A stretch of DNA of 64,000 nucleotides from positions 78,503 through 142,502 of the forward strand of contig CAIVVT010000127.1 of assembly GCA_903909435.1 (NCBI GenBank), in the 5' to 3' direction. This document shows, one piece after another, positions 51,648 through 60,499 of this stretch. The notes below the pieces were generated by a model. The model made no database searches. It was given only the letters and a program-made list of their open reading frames with translations, and was not told the DNA's origin. Position numbers and translations under genes: made by a program. The first letter of the stretch is position 1. Every line of letters begins with the position of its first letter. Origin of the DNA: an uncultured Acidobacteriia bacterium (GTDB lineage Bacteria; Acidobacteriota; Terriglobia; Bryobacterales; Bryobacteraceae).

Positions 51648-53627
51648 TTGTTGAGATTTGCATCAGTTTATGGACGTTCCCGCTCTGCTCGAACGCTCAA
51701 TCTAGCGAAACTCGTTCGCTTGCTTATCCTTGTTCGAATCAGTACCTTCGTAGCCCACGCTCAGTTTTCTCCTGGACCGATGTCCAGCGCCCACCACGAG
51801 CTCGAAGGACCCACCCATTGCACCAGTTGCCATGTTGGTGGTGCCGGCAGTCGCAAGTTCCGGTGCACGGTCTGCCATCTTGAAATTGGTCAGCGTCTTG
51901 CGGAGAAAAGAGGGTTGCATCCGACTCTAATGGCTGGAAGCCGCGGCGACAATGCCTGCATCAAGTGTCACTCAGAGCACAACGGAAGGGAATTTGTTCC
52001 GATTCTCTGGGAGGTGAATGTCAACGAATTCGATCATCGAAAGGCGGGCTACCCACTGGAAGGCGGACACGCCAGACTGGAGTGCAAGCGTTGCCACTCC
52101 CCCGAGCACATGACGCCGGACTCCCGGAAGGGCATTCGCGTGCGGGATCTCCGCCGAACGTTCCTCGGCTTGAAGCGCGAGTGCGCCACATGCCATCAGG
52201 ATGAGCATCGCGGCCAAGTGGGAGTGGAATGCGGGAAGTGCCACACCTTCACAAAGTGGAAGGATGTTTCGCGTTTCGACCACTCCACTGCGAAGTTCCC
52301 CTTGACTGGCTCGCACAGCAAGACTCCCTGCGCGAAATGCCACAAAGAAGAACCCTCCGCGGATCGAGCTAAACCCCGTGTCCGCTATACGGGCATTCCC
52401 TTCGTCCGTTGCCAGGATTGCCACCAGGATCCGCACAAAGGTACCCTGAGCGCAAACTGCGGCTCCTGCCACAATGATCTAAGCTGGAAATCACTCCGTA
52501 ACGTTGCCCAGTCATTCGACCATTCCAAGACGAAATACCCGTTGGTTGGAAAACACCTCGAAGTTGGTTGCGCGAAGTGCCACCACGGGGCCAACTTTAA
52601 GGTGCCCGTTCCGCACGAGTTGTGCAAAACGTGCCACCAGGACGTACACTCAGGGCAGTTCGCCGCACTTGCCGACAAGGGCGAGTGCGCAAGTTGCCAT
52701 AAGGTGGAAGGCTGGAAGCCATCCACTTTCACGGTAGCGGCTCACTCCCGGAGCGCCTATCCCCTGGCTGGGAAGCATGCTGCGGTGGCGTGCGACAAGT
52801 GTCACCGTCCTGCGGGCAAAGCGACGCAATACAAAGTCAAGTTCCAAGCTTGCCTCGATTGTCACACCGATGTTCACAAAGGCCAGTTTGCCGCTGCTCC
52901 GCACAAGAACCGTTGCGAGGATTGTCACTCCGCAGAACGCTTCGTGCCAGCCAACTTCACCCTTGCTCAACACCGCAAGACCAGATTTCCACTGGAGGGT
53001 GGCCACACGGCGATCAGCTGCGGAGATTGCCACAAGATTCTCCCGGATGGCCGGAATGTGGCGGCCTACCAGTTCCCGGACATCGCGTGCGAGACGTGTC
53101 ACTTCGATCCGCACAACGGCCAGTTTGCCGAGCGCATGCGCACTGCCTCAACTAAGAATGGCGCAAACGGGAAAGCAGGCTGCGAAGCCTGCCACATCGT
53201 ACGCTCTTGGCATGATGTGCCGGCGTTCGATCACTCCACGACGCGTTTCGACCTGACGGGAGCCCATAGGGGCGTTCCGTGCGACCAGTGCCATAAAGCC
53301 ACGGTCGCCTCCATCGGTCTCAAACGTGTTGTTTACCGGGAGACTCCGCGGGAGTGCTCCGAATGCCACGAAGACGTTCATTTCAGTCAGTTCCGCGCCC
53401 TCACGGGCGAATCTAAGAATTGCGCCGCCTGCCATGAGACTGGCCTCTGGCGTCCGGCCCGTTTCGATCACGATAAAGCCAGGTTCAAACTCGGAGGCGC
53501 GCATAAGGATGTACCTTGCGCCGGCTGCCACAAACTGCGCAAGGAAATCGGAGGACGGTTGGTTCTGTTCTACGCACCGACACCCAAGGAGTGTTCCGAC
53601 TGCCATGGATCGACTATCCCCAACTAA
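51648..53627 (+). CDS. 23-heme cytochrome c
   Basis: 659 residues from TTG 51648. Signal peptide (LAKLVRLLILVRISTFVAHAQ), then 23 CXXCH heme-binding motifs over about 620 residues. Seven times a module of the form FDHxxTxFxLxGxHxxxxCxxCH appears (for example near 130, 215, 290), and it alternates with CxxCHxDxHxGQF units that supply a distal His. Extra His roughly match the number of hemes, as expected for bis-His low-spin hemes. Periplasmic or outer-membrane-associated electron carrier. First gene of the six-gene conduit operon; its end overlaps the next cytochrome by 23 bp. Confidence 0.9.
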   Translation: MLRFASVYGRSRSARTLNLAKLVRLLILVRISTFVAHAQFSPGPMSSAHHELEGPTHCTSCHVGGAGSRKFRCTVCHLEIGQRLAEKRGLHPTLMAGSRGDNACIKCHSEHNGREFVPILWEVNVNEFDHRKAGYPLEGGHARLECKRCHSPEHMTPDSRKGIRVRDLRRTFLGLKRECATCHQDEHRGQVGVECGKCHTFTKWKDVSRFDHSTAKFPLTGSHSKTPCAKCHKEEPSADRAKPRVRYTGIPFVRCQDCHQDPHKGTLSANCGSCHNDLSWKSLRNVAQSFDHSKTKYPLVGKHLEVGCAKCHHGANFKVPVPHELCKTCHQDVHSGQFAALADKGECASCHKVEGWKPSTFTVAAHSRSAYPLAGKHAAVACDKCHRPAGKATQYKVKFQACLDCHTDVHKGQFAAAPHKNRCEDCHSAERFVPANFTLAQHRKTRFPLEGGHTAISCGDCHKILPDGRNVAAYQFPDIACETCHFDPHNGQFAERMRTASTKNGANGKAGCEACHIVRSWHDVPAFDHSTTRFDLTGAHRGVPCDQCHKATVASIGLKRVVYRETPRECSECHEDVHFSQFRALTGESKNCAACHETGLWRPARFDHDKARFKLGGAHKDVPCAGCHKLRKEIGGRLVLFYAPTPKECSDCHGSTIPN

Positions 53628-56600
53628 AGTCGTTCAACTCCTGCTTTTGCTCGCGCTTGCGAGTCCCGCTGTGTCCGCCGGCGAGCGGAAGGGCGATATG
53701 CAGCGGGGCCCGACCCGCAACCCGCACGGGCCGGCGTTGAAGACGCCTTGCGGCAGCTGTCACACTTCGACCAGTTGGTCGCCAATTCGTCCTATTCCTG
53801 AGTTTGATCACAACCGCGAAACCAGCTTTCCGCTGCGCGGCATGCACGAAAAAGTCGCATGCGGCCTGTGCCACACGAAACTCGTGTTCAGCGACGTTGG
53901 TACGAAGTGCGCCGAGTGCCATGCCGACATCCATCGCCGTCAGTTTGGTGCGAAATGCGAGGATTGCCACAATGTTCGAGGCTGGCAGGATGGCATAAAG
54001 TCCACGCAGGAACACTCCGCGCGTTTCCCGTTGATTGGCGCGCACGCAACCGTCGCCTGCGACACCTGCCACGTCAACGCCGCAGTCGGCCGCTTCGTGG
54101 GCCTGTCTACTCAATGCGCGTCTTGTCACGTTAACGACTTCAATACAGCCAAATCGGTGGACCATCGGGGCGCCGGCTTCTCGCTGACGTGCGAGTCCTG
54201 CCACAACATGAACACTTGGCTTGGCGTGAAGTTCGACCACGCTGCGACAGGCTTTGTCCTTGCTGGTGCGCATGCGCAACTCGATTGCGCGGCATGTCAC
54301 GTCGGGGGGCGTTTCAAGGGAACTCCAGCAGACTGTTTCAACTGCCACGTAAAGGACTTCAATGCGACCGATAACCCGCCACACGCCTCTGCAGGCTTCC
54401 CGAAGGACTGCTCCGTCTGCCACGGCACCGTCGATTGGAACAACGCCAAGTTCGACCACAACACCAGCCAGTTTCCGCTAACCGGGGCTCACGTAAGCGT
54501 CACCTGCAACGCATGCCACATCGGAGGCCGCTTCGTGGGCACCCCATTGGCCTGCTACGGCTGCCATGTCAATGACTTCAATGGGACAACAAATCCGAAC
54601 CACCGCGCCTCCGGATTGGCGACGGATTGTACCCAGTGCCACACTACTGTCAACTGGCAGAACGCAAAATTCGACCACAGTCTTGTGAAATTCCCACTGA
54701 CCGGGGCGCACGTGAGTCTTGCCTGCAATTCGTGCCACGTTGGAGGCCAGTTCAGCAATGCGCCCACTGCCTGTATCGGGTGCCATTTGGCGGACGTCAA
54801 CAAGACCACGGACCCCAATCACAATGCAGCGGGTTTCCCGCAGGACTGCTCGCTATGCCATTCGACCGTCAATTGGCTTGGTGCGACGTTCAATCACAAC
54901 ACGGCTACGAAATTCGCTCTCACCGGTGCACACGCTCAGGCGGCGTGCGCTCAGTGCCACATCAACAATGTCTTTGCTGGGACGCCGGCTCAATGCTCCG
55001 GTTGCCACTTGCCGGACTTCAACAAGGCGGCCAATCCCAACCACGTCGCATCCGGCTTCCCGCAAACTTGCGACACCTGCCACACGACCGCAGCATGGCA
55101 GCCAGCGAACTTCGATCATGCCAAGACCGCCTTCCCGTTGACTGGCGCTCACGTCACCACGCAGTGCCTTTTGTGCCATGTGAAGAACAACTTCAAGACC
55201 ATTACTACCCAGTGCTCCGGTTGTCACATGAAGGAATTCCAGACCACTAGCAATCCAAATCATGTGGCGGCCAGCCTCCCTCAGGATTGCTCACTGTGCC
55301 ACACGACGGTCAACTGGAATGGGGCAACTTTCAATCACAACACTGCCACGAAGTTCCCTCTGACCGGGGCCCACATTCCGCTGCAGTGCGCGCAGTGCCA
55401 CATCAACAACAAATTCGCTGGAACGCCCATGGATTGTTCGGGCTGCCACATGCCGGACTTCACCAAGGCTGCAAACCCAAACCACGTCAAGTCGGGGTTC
55501 CCTCAAACTTGTGACGTATGCCACACCACTGCCGCATGGCAGCCGGCGAACTTCGACCACAACAAGACGGCATTCCCGTTGACTGGCGCCCACGTGACCA
55601 CTTTGTGTCTGATCTGCCATGTGAACAACAACTTCACTACGGTGTCGACCCAGTGCGTGGGCTGCCACTTGACGGACTTCAACAAGACCACCAGCCCCAA
55701 CCACGTCCAGGCAGGTTTCCCTCAAGATTGCCAGGTGTGCCATGTCACCACAGCCTGGACGCCGGCTGCGTTCGATCATCAAAAGACCACATTCCCCTTG
55801 ACTGGTGCGCATGTCAAGACTCAATGCCTGCTGTGCCACATCAACAACAACTTCACAACTCTTCCCCTGCAGTGCTCAGGCTGCCACATGCCTGACTTCA
55901 ATAAGACGACGAATCCAAACCACGTCAAGTCGGGCTTTCCTCAGACCTGCGACACATGCCACACCACGAACGCATGGCAGCCTGCTTCGTTCGATCATTC
56001 AAAGACGGGATTCCCCTTGACGGGAACGCACGTAAGCACACCCTGCCTGCAGTGCCACATCAATAACAACTACACGCTGAATTCGCCGGCCTGTGCGACG
56101 TGTCACATGGCGAGCGACAACTCGACCACGAATCCGAACCACAAGTCCGCCGGGTTCCCGACCGATTGCTCGATGTGCCACTCGACGGTGAATTGGACTA
56201 GCGCGACCTTCGATCACTCGAAGACTGGATTCCCGCTGACGGGCGCTCATGCTCCGCTGCAGTGCGCGCAATGCCACGTCAACAACAACTATAATTTGAC
56301 TACGGCCGCCTGCTCGACCTGCCACCTGCCCGAGTACAACTCAACAACCAACCCGAACCACAAAACGGCTGGGTTCCCCACCGACTGTACGCTGTGCCAT
56401 TCGACCACCAATTGGACCAGTGCCACGTTCGATCACGCGAAAACCGGATTCCCCTTGACGGGAACGCATACCACCACCGCGTGCGCCGCATGTCACGTCG
56501 GCAACAATTACAACCTGACTTCGGCCGCCTGTGCAAACTGCCACCAGACGGAATACAACGCAACAACAAATCCAAACCACAAGGCTGCGGGGTTCTCAAC

Positions 56601-57951
56601 GGATTGCTCGCTGTGCCATACCACGGTGAACTGGGCTGGCGCTGTATTCGACCACAGTAAGACTGGCTTCACGCTGACTGGAACCCACGTGACCACCGCC
56701 TGTGCCCTGTGCCACGTGAACAACAATTACGCACTCAATTCACCCGCTTGCGCGACCTGCCATATGGCCTCGTACAACTCGACTACGAATCCGAATCACG
56801 TCGCCGCCGGCTTCCCGACCGACTGCTCGATCTGCCATTCGACGGTGAACTGGACCAGCGCTACCTTCAACCACGCCAACACTGGATTCCCGCTCACTGG
56901 GACGCATGTGACCACGGCATGTGCGGCCTGTCACGTCAACAACAACTACAACTTGACGTCGGCAGCGTGCGCGACTTGTCACTTGACGACCTACAACACT
57001 ACGACGAATCCCAACCACGCAGCCGCCGGCTTCCCGACCGACTGCTCGCTTTGCCACTCGACGGTGGACTGGACCGGCGCCGTATTCAATCATGCGACCA
57101 CCGGATTCACCCTAACGGGAACTCACGTGACGACACCTTGCCTTTCCTGCCACGTGAATAACAACTACAAACTGAACACAGCTGCTTGCGCGACGTGCCA
57201 CATAGCCTCGTACAATTCGACCACAAATCCCAATCACGTCACTTCTGGTTTCCCCACCGACTGCTCCCTCTGCCACTCGACGGTGGACTGGACCGGTGCT
57301 GTTTTCAATCACGCTACGACTGGATTCACTCTTTCAGGTACGCACCTCACTACGCCGTGCTTGTCGTGCCACGTAAACAACAATTACACGCTGACCTCAG
57401 CTGCTTGCGCGAACTGCCATCTGGCAGCGTACCAGGCAACGACCAATCCGAACCACGTAGCGGCTGGCTTCCCGACCACATGCGATACGTGCCACAACTT
57501 CACGAATTGGGCGGGCGCTGTTTTCACGCATCCCACATCCCCCTTCGCGCTGACCGGAGCTCATTTGACCGTCGCCTGTACGGCATGCCACATCAATAAC
57601 GTGTTTGTCGGCACGCCAACAGACTGCTACTCCTGCCACAAGGTGGACTATACCGGGACCACCAACCCGGCACATGCCGCGGCCGGATTCCCAACCACCT
57701 GTGCAACGTGCCACACCACCACGGCTTGGACCGGTGCGACATTCAACCACACTTGGTTCCCGATCACCAAGGGCAACCACAATGTTGCGTGCGCCAACTG
57801 TCATATAAATTCAGCGGACTATACAGTGTTCAGTTGTACTACTGGCGCCTGCCACCCCAAGGCGAGTACAGATCCTCACCATAACGGCAATAAGAACTAC
57901 GTCTATAATCCGACGAGTTGTTATGGGTGCCACAAGAATGGAGGCGGCTGA
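53605..57951 (+). CDS. Giant 58-heme cytochrome c with tandem triheme repeats
   Basis: 1448 residues from ATG 53605, which gives a signal peptide (VVQLLLLLALASPAVSAG); the frame is open further back but that part is antisense-like and would overlap the previous gene. I count 57 CXXCH motifs plus one CX4CH (CTTGACH) near the C-terminus, one heme site per 25 residues. Hemes 1-6 form an irregular N-terminal part; hemes 7-54 form sixteen triheme repeats of about 73 residues. Each repeat carries three CXXCH and three further conserved His (FDH or FNH, GAH or GTH, NPNH), enough for bis-His ligation of every heme. No transmembrane helix after the signal peptide. Probably a rigid extracellular or periplasm-spanning electron wire. 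Confidence 0.92.
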   Translation: MDRLSPTKVVQLLLLLALASPAVSAGERKGDMQRGPTRNPHGPALKTPCGSCHTSTSWSPIRPIPEFDHNRETSFPLRGMHEKVACGLCHTKLVFSDVGTKCAECHADIHRRQFGAKCEDCHNVRGWQDGIKSTQEHSARFPLIGAHATVACDTCHVNAAVGRFVGLSTQCASCHVNDFNTAKSVDHRGAGFSLTCESCHNMNTWLGVKFDHAATGFVLAGAHAQLDCAACHVGGRFKGTPADCFNCHVKDFNATDNPPHASAGFPKDCSVCHGTVDWNNAKFDHNTSQFPLTGAHVSVTCNACHIGGRFVGTPLACYGCHVNDFNGTTNPNHRASGLATDCTQCHTTVNWQNAKFDHSLVKFPLTGAHVSLACNSCHVGGQFSNAPTACIGCHLADVNKTTDPNHNAAGFPQDCSLCHSTVNWLGATFNHNTATKFALTGAHAQAACAQCHINNVFAGTPAQCSGCHLPDFNKAANPNHVASGFPQTCDTCHTTAAWQPANFDHAKTAFPLTGAHVTTQCLLCHVKNNFKTITTQCSGCHMKEFQTTSNPNHVAASLPQDCSLCHTTVNWNGATFNHNTATKFPLTGAHIPLQCAQCHINNKFAGTPMDCSGCHMPDFTKAANPNHVKSGFPQTCDVCHTTAAWQPANFDHNKTAFPLTGAHVTTLCLICHVNNNFTTVSTQCVGCHLTDFNKTTSPNHVQAGFPQDCQVCHVTTAWTPAAFDHQKTTFPLTGAHVKTQCLLCHINNNFTTLPLQCSGCHMPDFNKTTNPNHVKSGFPQTCDTCHTTNAWQPASFDHSKTGFPLTGTHVSTPCLQCHINNNYTLNSPACATCHMASDNSTTNPNHKSAGFPTDCSMCHSTVNWTSATFDHSKTGFPLTGAHAPLQCAQCHVNNNYNLTTAACSTCHLPEYNSTTNPNHKTAGFPTDCTLCHSTTNWTSATFDHAKTGFPLTGTHTTTACAACHVGNNYNLTSAACANCHQTEYNATTNPNHKAAGFSTDCSLCHTTVNWAGAVFDHSKTGFTLTGTHVTTACALCHVNNNYALNSPACATCHMASYNSTTNPNHVAAGFPTDCSICHSTVNWTSATFNHANTGFPLTGTHVTTACAACHVNNNYNLTSAACATCHLTTYNTTTNPNHAAAGFPTDCSLCHSTVDWTGAVFNHATTGFTLTGTHVTTPCLSCHVNNNYKLNTAACATCHIASYNSTTNPNHVTSGFPTDCSLCHSTVDWTGAVFNHATTGFTLSGTHLTTPCLSCHVNNNYTLTSAACANCHLAAYQATTNPNHVAAGFPTTCDTCHNFTNWAGAVFTHPTSPFALTGAHLTVACTACHINNVFVGTPTDCYSCHKVDYTGTTNPAHAAAGFPTTCATCHTTTAWTGATFNHTWFPITKGNHNVACANCHINSADYTVFSCTTGACHPKASTDPHHNGNKNYVYNPTSCYGCHKNGGG
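54190..57699 (+). repeat. Sixteen tandem triheme repeats (about 219 bp each)
   Basis: 3510 bp divide into sixteen units averaging 219 bp. Each starts at a CxxCH followed by a Trp about five residues later, then FDH, GAH/GTH-xxxx-CxxCH, then CxxCH and NPNH-xxAGFP. Units 4-5 and 6-7 are nearly the same pair (NHNTATKF type then AAWQPANFDH type), showing a two-unit duplication. Units 9-15 carry an Asn/Thr-rich variant (NNNYxLxSAAC; YNSTTNPNH). Synonymous differences between copies indicate selection on the protein rather than recent expansion. Confidence 0.85.
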
Positions 57952-57953
57952 GC

Positions 57954-59714
57954 ATGAAGTTGACAATTACGCTCAGCGTAGTATTCCTGGGCGCGATGCT
58001 GGGTGCTGGAGTCTGTCTGGCGAAAACTCAGGCGCCGGCGCCTGAAGCTGCGGCGCGCGTGGACACGACTCCCGTGGCGCTGTCCGGCAGGACTGACGTC
58101 CGAACCGAGTTTTACATCAAGTATGTGGGGGACGGCGTTGTCTACTTAGACGGAGGACGCAGTGCTGGCCTCGCCGAAAAGATGAAACTGACTGTGCGAC
58201 GCAATCTCGTTGGCGTCTTACCTTCGGGTGTCGCAGTGATGCCAGCGGGCGACCCGGAAGCCATGGCTGAGCTCGAAATCTACTCGGTAGCTGAGAATTC
58301 TGCGGTGTGCGAGGTGAAAAGCTCATCCGCATCTCTCGTGAAGGGGGACATCGCGGCCTTGAAGGCGGAAGATACTCAGCTCAGCCAGATTCTGCGGAAC
58401 GCCGGAGCCGGCCGCCACTATGCGCAGACCATCACCTTTACCGAAGGCGACCCTATCGATGAAGAGGGACGCGAGTACGTTCATCACGAACCATCGCCTG
58501 AAGTAAACCGCGTGCGAGCTCGCATCGGATTGGATTTCAATTCGATTGTCGATCACGGCACGGGCGCAAGCGCCGAAGACGTCGGACTGGCGCTGCGAGT
58601 GGACATCTCCAGGATAGGCGGGACCTATTGGAGCCTGAGCGGCTACAACCGCTTTCGCATGAACTCTCATCCCGCTGGTTCCCAGACCACTCTGACCGAC
58701 TTGCTAAACCGAACGTATACTCTTGGATTGCGGTACGACAGTCCAAAGTCCAAATGGACAGCCGGCATCGGGCGCATATATCTTCCTTGGGCGACCAGCC
58801 TGAGTACCATCGACGGCGGATATCTGGCGCGCAGACTGAACAAGATCGTAACTGCCGGCTTGTTCGCTGGTAGCACGCCCGACCCGGCATCATGGAACTA
58901 CAATCCTCAACGCAGGATGTTGGGGTCGTTCATCAACTTCGAAAATGGCAGTTACGACGGGTTCCATTCTAACAGCACCACAGGAGTTGCGGTCTCTCGA
59001 ATTGGCTGGAAGCCTGATCGTGAATTCGTGTTTTTCGAGAACTCGCTCTCCTACAAGCGGATAGTCAGTGTGTACCACGAGTTTGAAGTCGATCAGGTGC
59101 ATGCTTCACCGATTACGGTGGCGTCCGCCAGCCCTGGTATTTCGAAGAGCTTCCTGACTCTCCGCCTAGCGCCTTCCAAGCTCGTCGAGTTTGATGTAAG
59201 CCAGAACTACTTCCGTGACTTCCCTACTTTTGACCCTCGGCTACTAGGAACAGGACTGCTGGACAAATACCTATTCCAGGGCCTGAGCGGCGGCGTGCGC
59301 TTCTTCCTGCCATACCGTTCGATGGTCTACGCCAACGTCGGCCAGAGCAACAGCACCGGCGATAAGAAGTCGACCCTGAACAAGATGTTCGGGTTGGGTT
59401 TCCGGGACGTATTCCATACCGGGATTGGGACTGATTTTCACTATACGCAGTTCGACAGTTCCTTTGCCAAGGGTTCCTATAAGTCTGTCTCATTGACGCG
59501 TCAGCTCGGCGAAACCCTCCGGCTGATGCTCCAAGCGGGGCAACAGGATTTCGGTTCAGCGTTCACAAGTCAATCACGCTCGCGTTTTATCAATTCCAGC
59601 CTCGATTGGAGCTTCACCGCGCACTATTTCCTGGGCGGAGGCTTCACGGTTTACCGTGGAGGCTCGCAGAATTACGATCAGCTTTACTTCACTGTGGGGT
59701 GGCGTTTCCGATGA
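57954..59714 (+). CDS. Outer-membrane beta-barrel of the cytochrome operon
   Basis: 586 residues from ATG 57954, two bases after the giant cytochrome. Signal peptide (LTITLSVVFLGAMLGAGVCLA). Residues about 45-150 form a small beta domain (VYLDGGRSAGLAEKMKLTV; VKGDIAALKAED). From about 195 the sequence alternates polar/hydrophobic strands (WSLSGYNRFRM, YTLGLRYDS, KWTAGIGRIYLPW) and ends in YFTVGWRFR, a typical barrel C-terminus. Its position directly after multiheme cytochromes recalls porin-cytochrome conduits (MtrB, Pcc porins), though I see no direct similarity. Probably threads or anchors the cytochromes through the outer membrane. Confidence 0.8.
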   Translation: MKLTITLSVVFLGAMLGAGVCLAKTQAPAPEAAARVDTTPVALSGRTDVRTEFYIKYVGDGVVYLDGGRSAGLAEKMKLTVRRNLVGVLPSGVAVMPAGDPEAMAELEIYSVAENSAVCEVKSSSASLVKGDIAALKAEDTQLSQILRNAGAGRHYAQTITFTEGDPIDEEGREYVHHEPSPEVNRVRARIGLDFNSIVDHGTGASAEDVGLALRVDISRIGGTYWSLSGYNRFRMNSHPAGSQTTLTDLLNRTYTLGLRYDSPKSKWTAGIGRIYLPWATSLSTIDGGYLARRLNKIVTAGLFAGSTPDPASWNYNPQRRMLGSFINFENGSYDGFHSNSTTGVAVSRIGWKPDREFVFFENSLSYKRIVSVYHEFEVDQVHASPITVASASPGISKSFLTLRLAPSKLVEFDVSQNYFRDFPTFDPRLLGTGLLDKYLFQGLSGGVRFFLPYRSMVYANVGQSNSTGDKKSTLNKMFGLGFRDVFHTGIGTDFHYTQFDSSFAKGSYKSVSLTRQLGETLRLMLQAGQQDFGSAFTSQSRSRFINSSLDWSFTAHYFLGGGFTVYRGGSQNYDQLYFTVGWRFR

Positions 59715-60499
59715 AAACACTCATTCTTTGCCTGTTGGGACTCGTGTTCCCGGCAGTCGCCGCAACACCAGCGACGACGCACGATGTCCTGCTCCGGGCT
59801 GGGCGGTCGTCCGAGGCATTCTGGAAAGAGATTCAGGCCGTCAATTGTGTTGAGACCGTCGATCAATCAAGGCTGAGCCAGCAAGGCAAGGTTGTTTACA
59901 AGCAACAGAGCGTGTTCGACTACCTGGTCATGATTCAGTTCACGCCGGACGATCTTCTTCTGGATGAATCGCGCGCGGCAATACCTCAACCCGAAAAGAA
60001 GAAGAATGTCGAGCAGGCCAAAATGGCGCTCGCCGTGACAAATGGCTTCCCGGCATTCGAGTTGATCTTCCATCCCCTTTACCAAAACGCCTTCGAGTAT
60101 TCCGCCCCCGAAATGGTCCAAGCGGATGGGAAGCCTATGCTACTGGTGCATTTCCGGCATGTGGCAGGCTCCCGCTCGCCGACTGTCCTTAAGTTGAAGT
60201 CGCGCGAGTATCCGGTCGCATGGGAGGGTTCCGCCTATTTGAATCCTGAGACCTATGAAGTATCCCGCATCACAGCGTCCGTCGAAGGATCAATGGCAGA
60301 GATTGGTCTAACTACTTTGACTGCTGATGTTCGGTATGCGCCCGTCCAATTCAAGGACGCGGCTCAGGCTCACGTGCTTCCAGCTAGCGCTACTATCGAG
60401 ATTGAAACCGCGCATCAACACTGGCGCAATACGCATACGTTTGCACAATACCGTCACTTCTCCGTCGATGTGAAAACAGAAATGGGGACACCACAATGA
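59711..60499 (+). CDS. Secreted protein of the cytochrome operon, function unknown
   Basis: 263 residues from ATG 59711, overlapping the barrel stop (ATGA). Signal peptide MKTLILCLLGLVFPAVAA. The mature protein is beta-rich with VVYKQQSVFDYLVMIQF, FELIFHPLYQNAFEY and YLNPETYEVSRITASVEGS, reminiscent of LolA/LppX-like or similar half-barrel lipid-binding folds, but this is only an impression. One Cys, no heme motif. Probably helps assemble or dock the conduit in the periplasm. Confidence 0.65.
   Translation: MKTLILCLLGLVFPAVAATPATTHDVLLRAGRSSEAFWKEIQAVNCVETVDQSRLSQQGKVVYKQQSVFDYLVMIQFTPDDLLLDESRAAIPQPEKKKNVEQAKMALAVTNGFPAFELIFHPLYQNAFEYSAPEMVQADGKPMLLVHFRHVAGSRSPTVLKLKSREYPVAWEGSAYLNPETYEVSRITASVEGSMAEIGLTTLTADVRYAPVQFKDAAQAHVLPASATIEIETAHQHWRNTHTFAQYRHFSVDVKTEMGTPQ

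Noticed and set aside
54190..57699. Regular repeats that could suggest a CRISPR-like or satellite array
   Set aside because: The 219-bp units are fully coding, keep one frame and encode the triheme modules; there are no short repeats with unique spacers.
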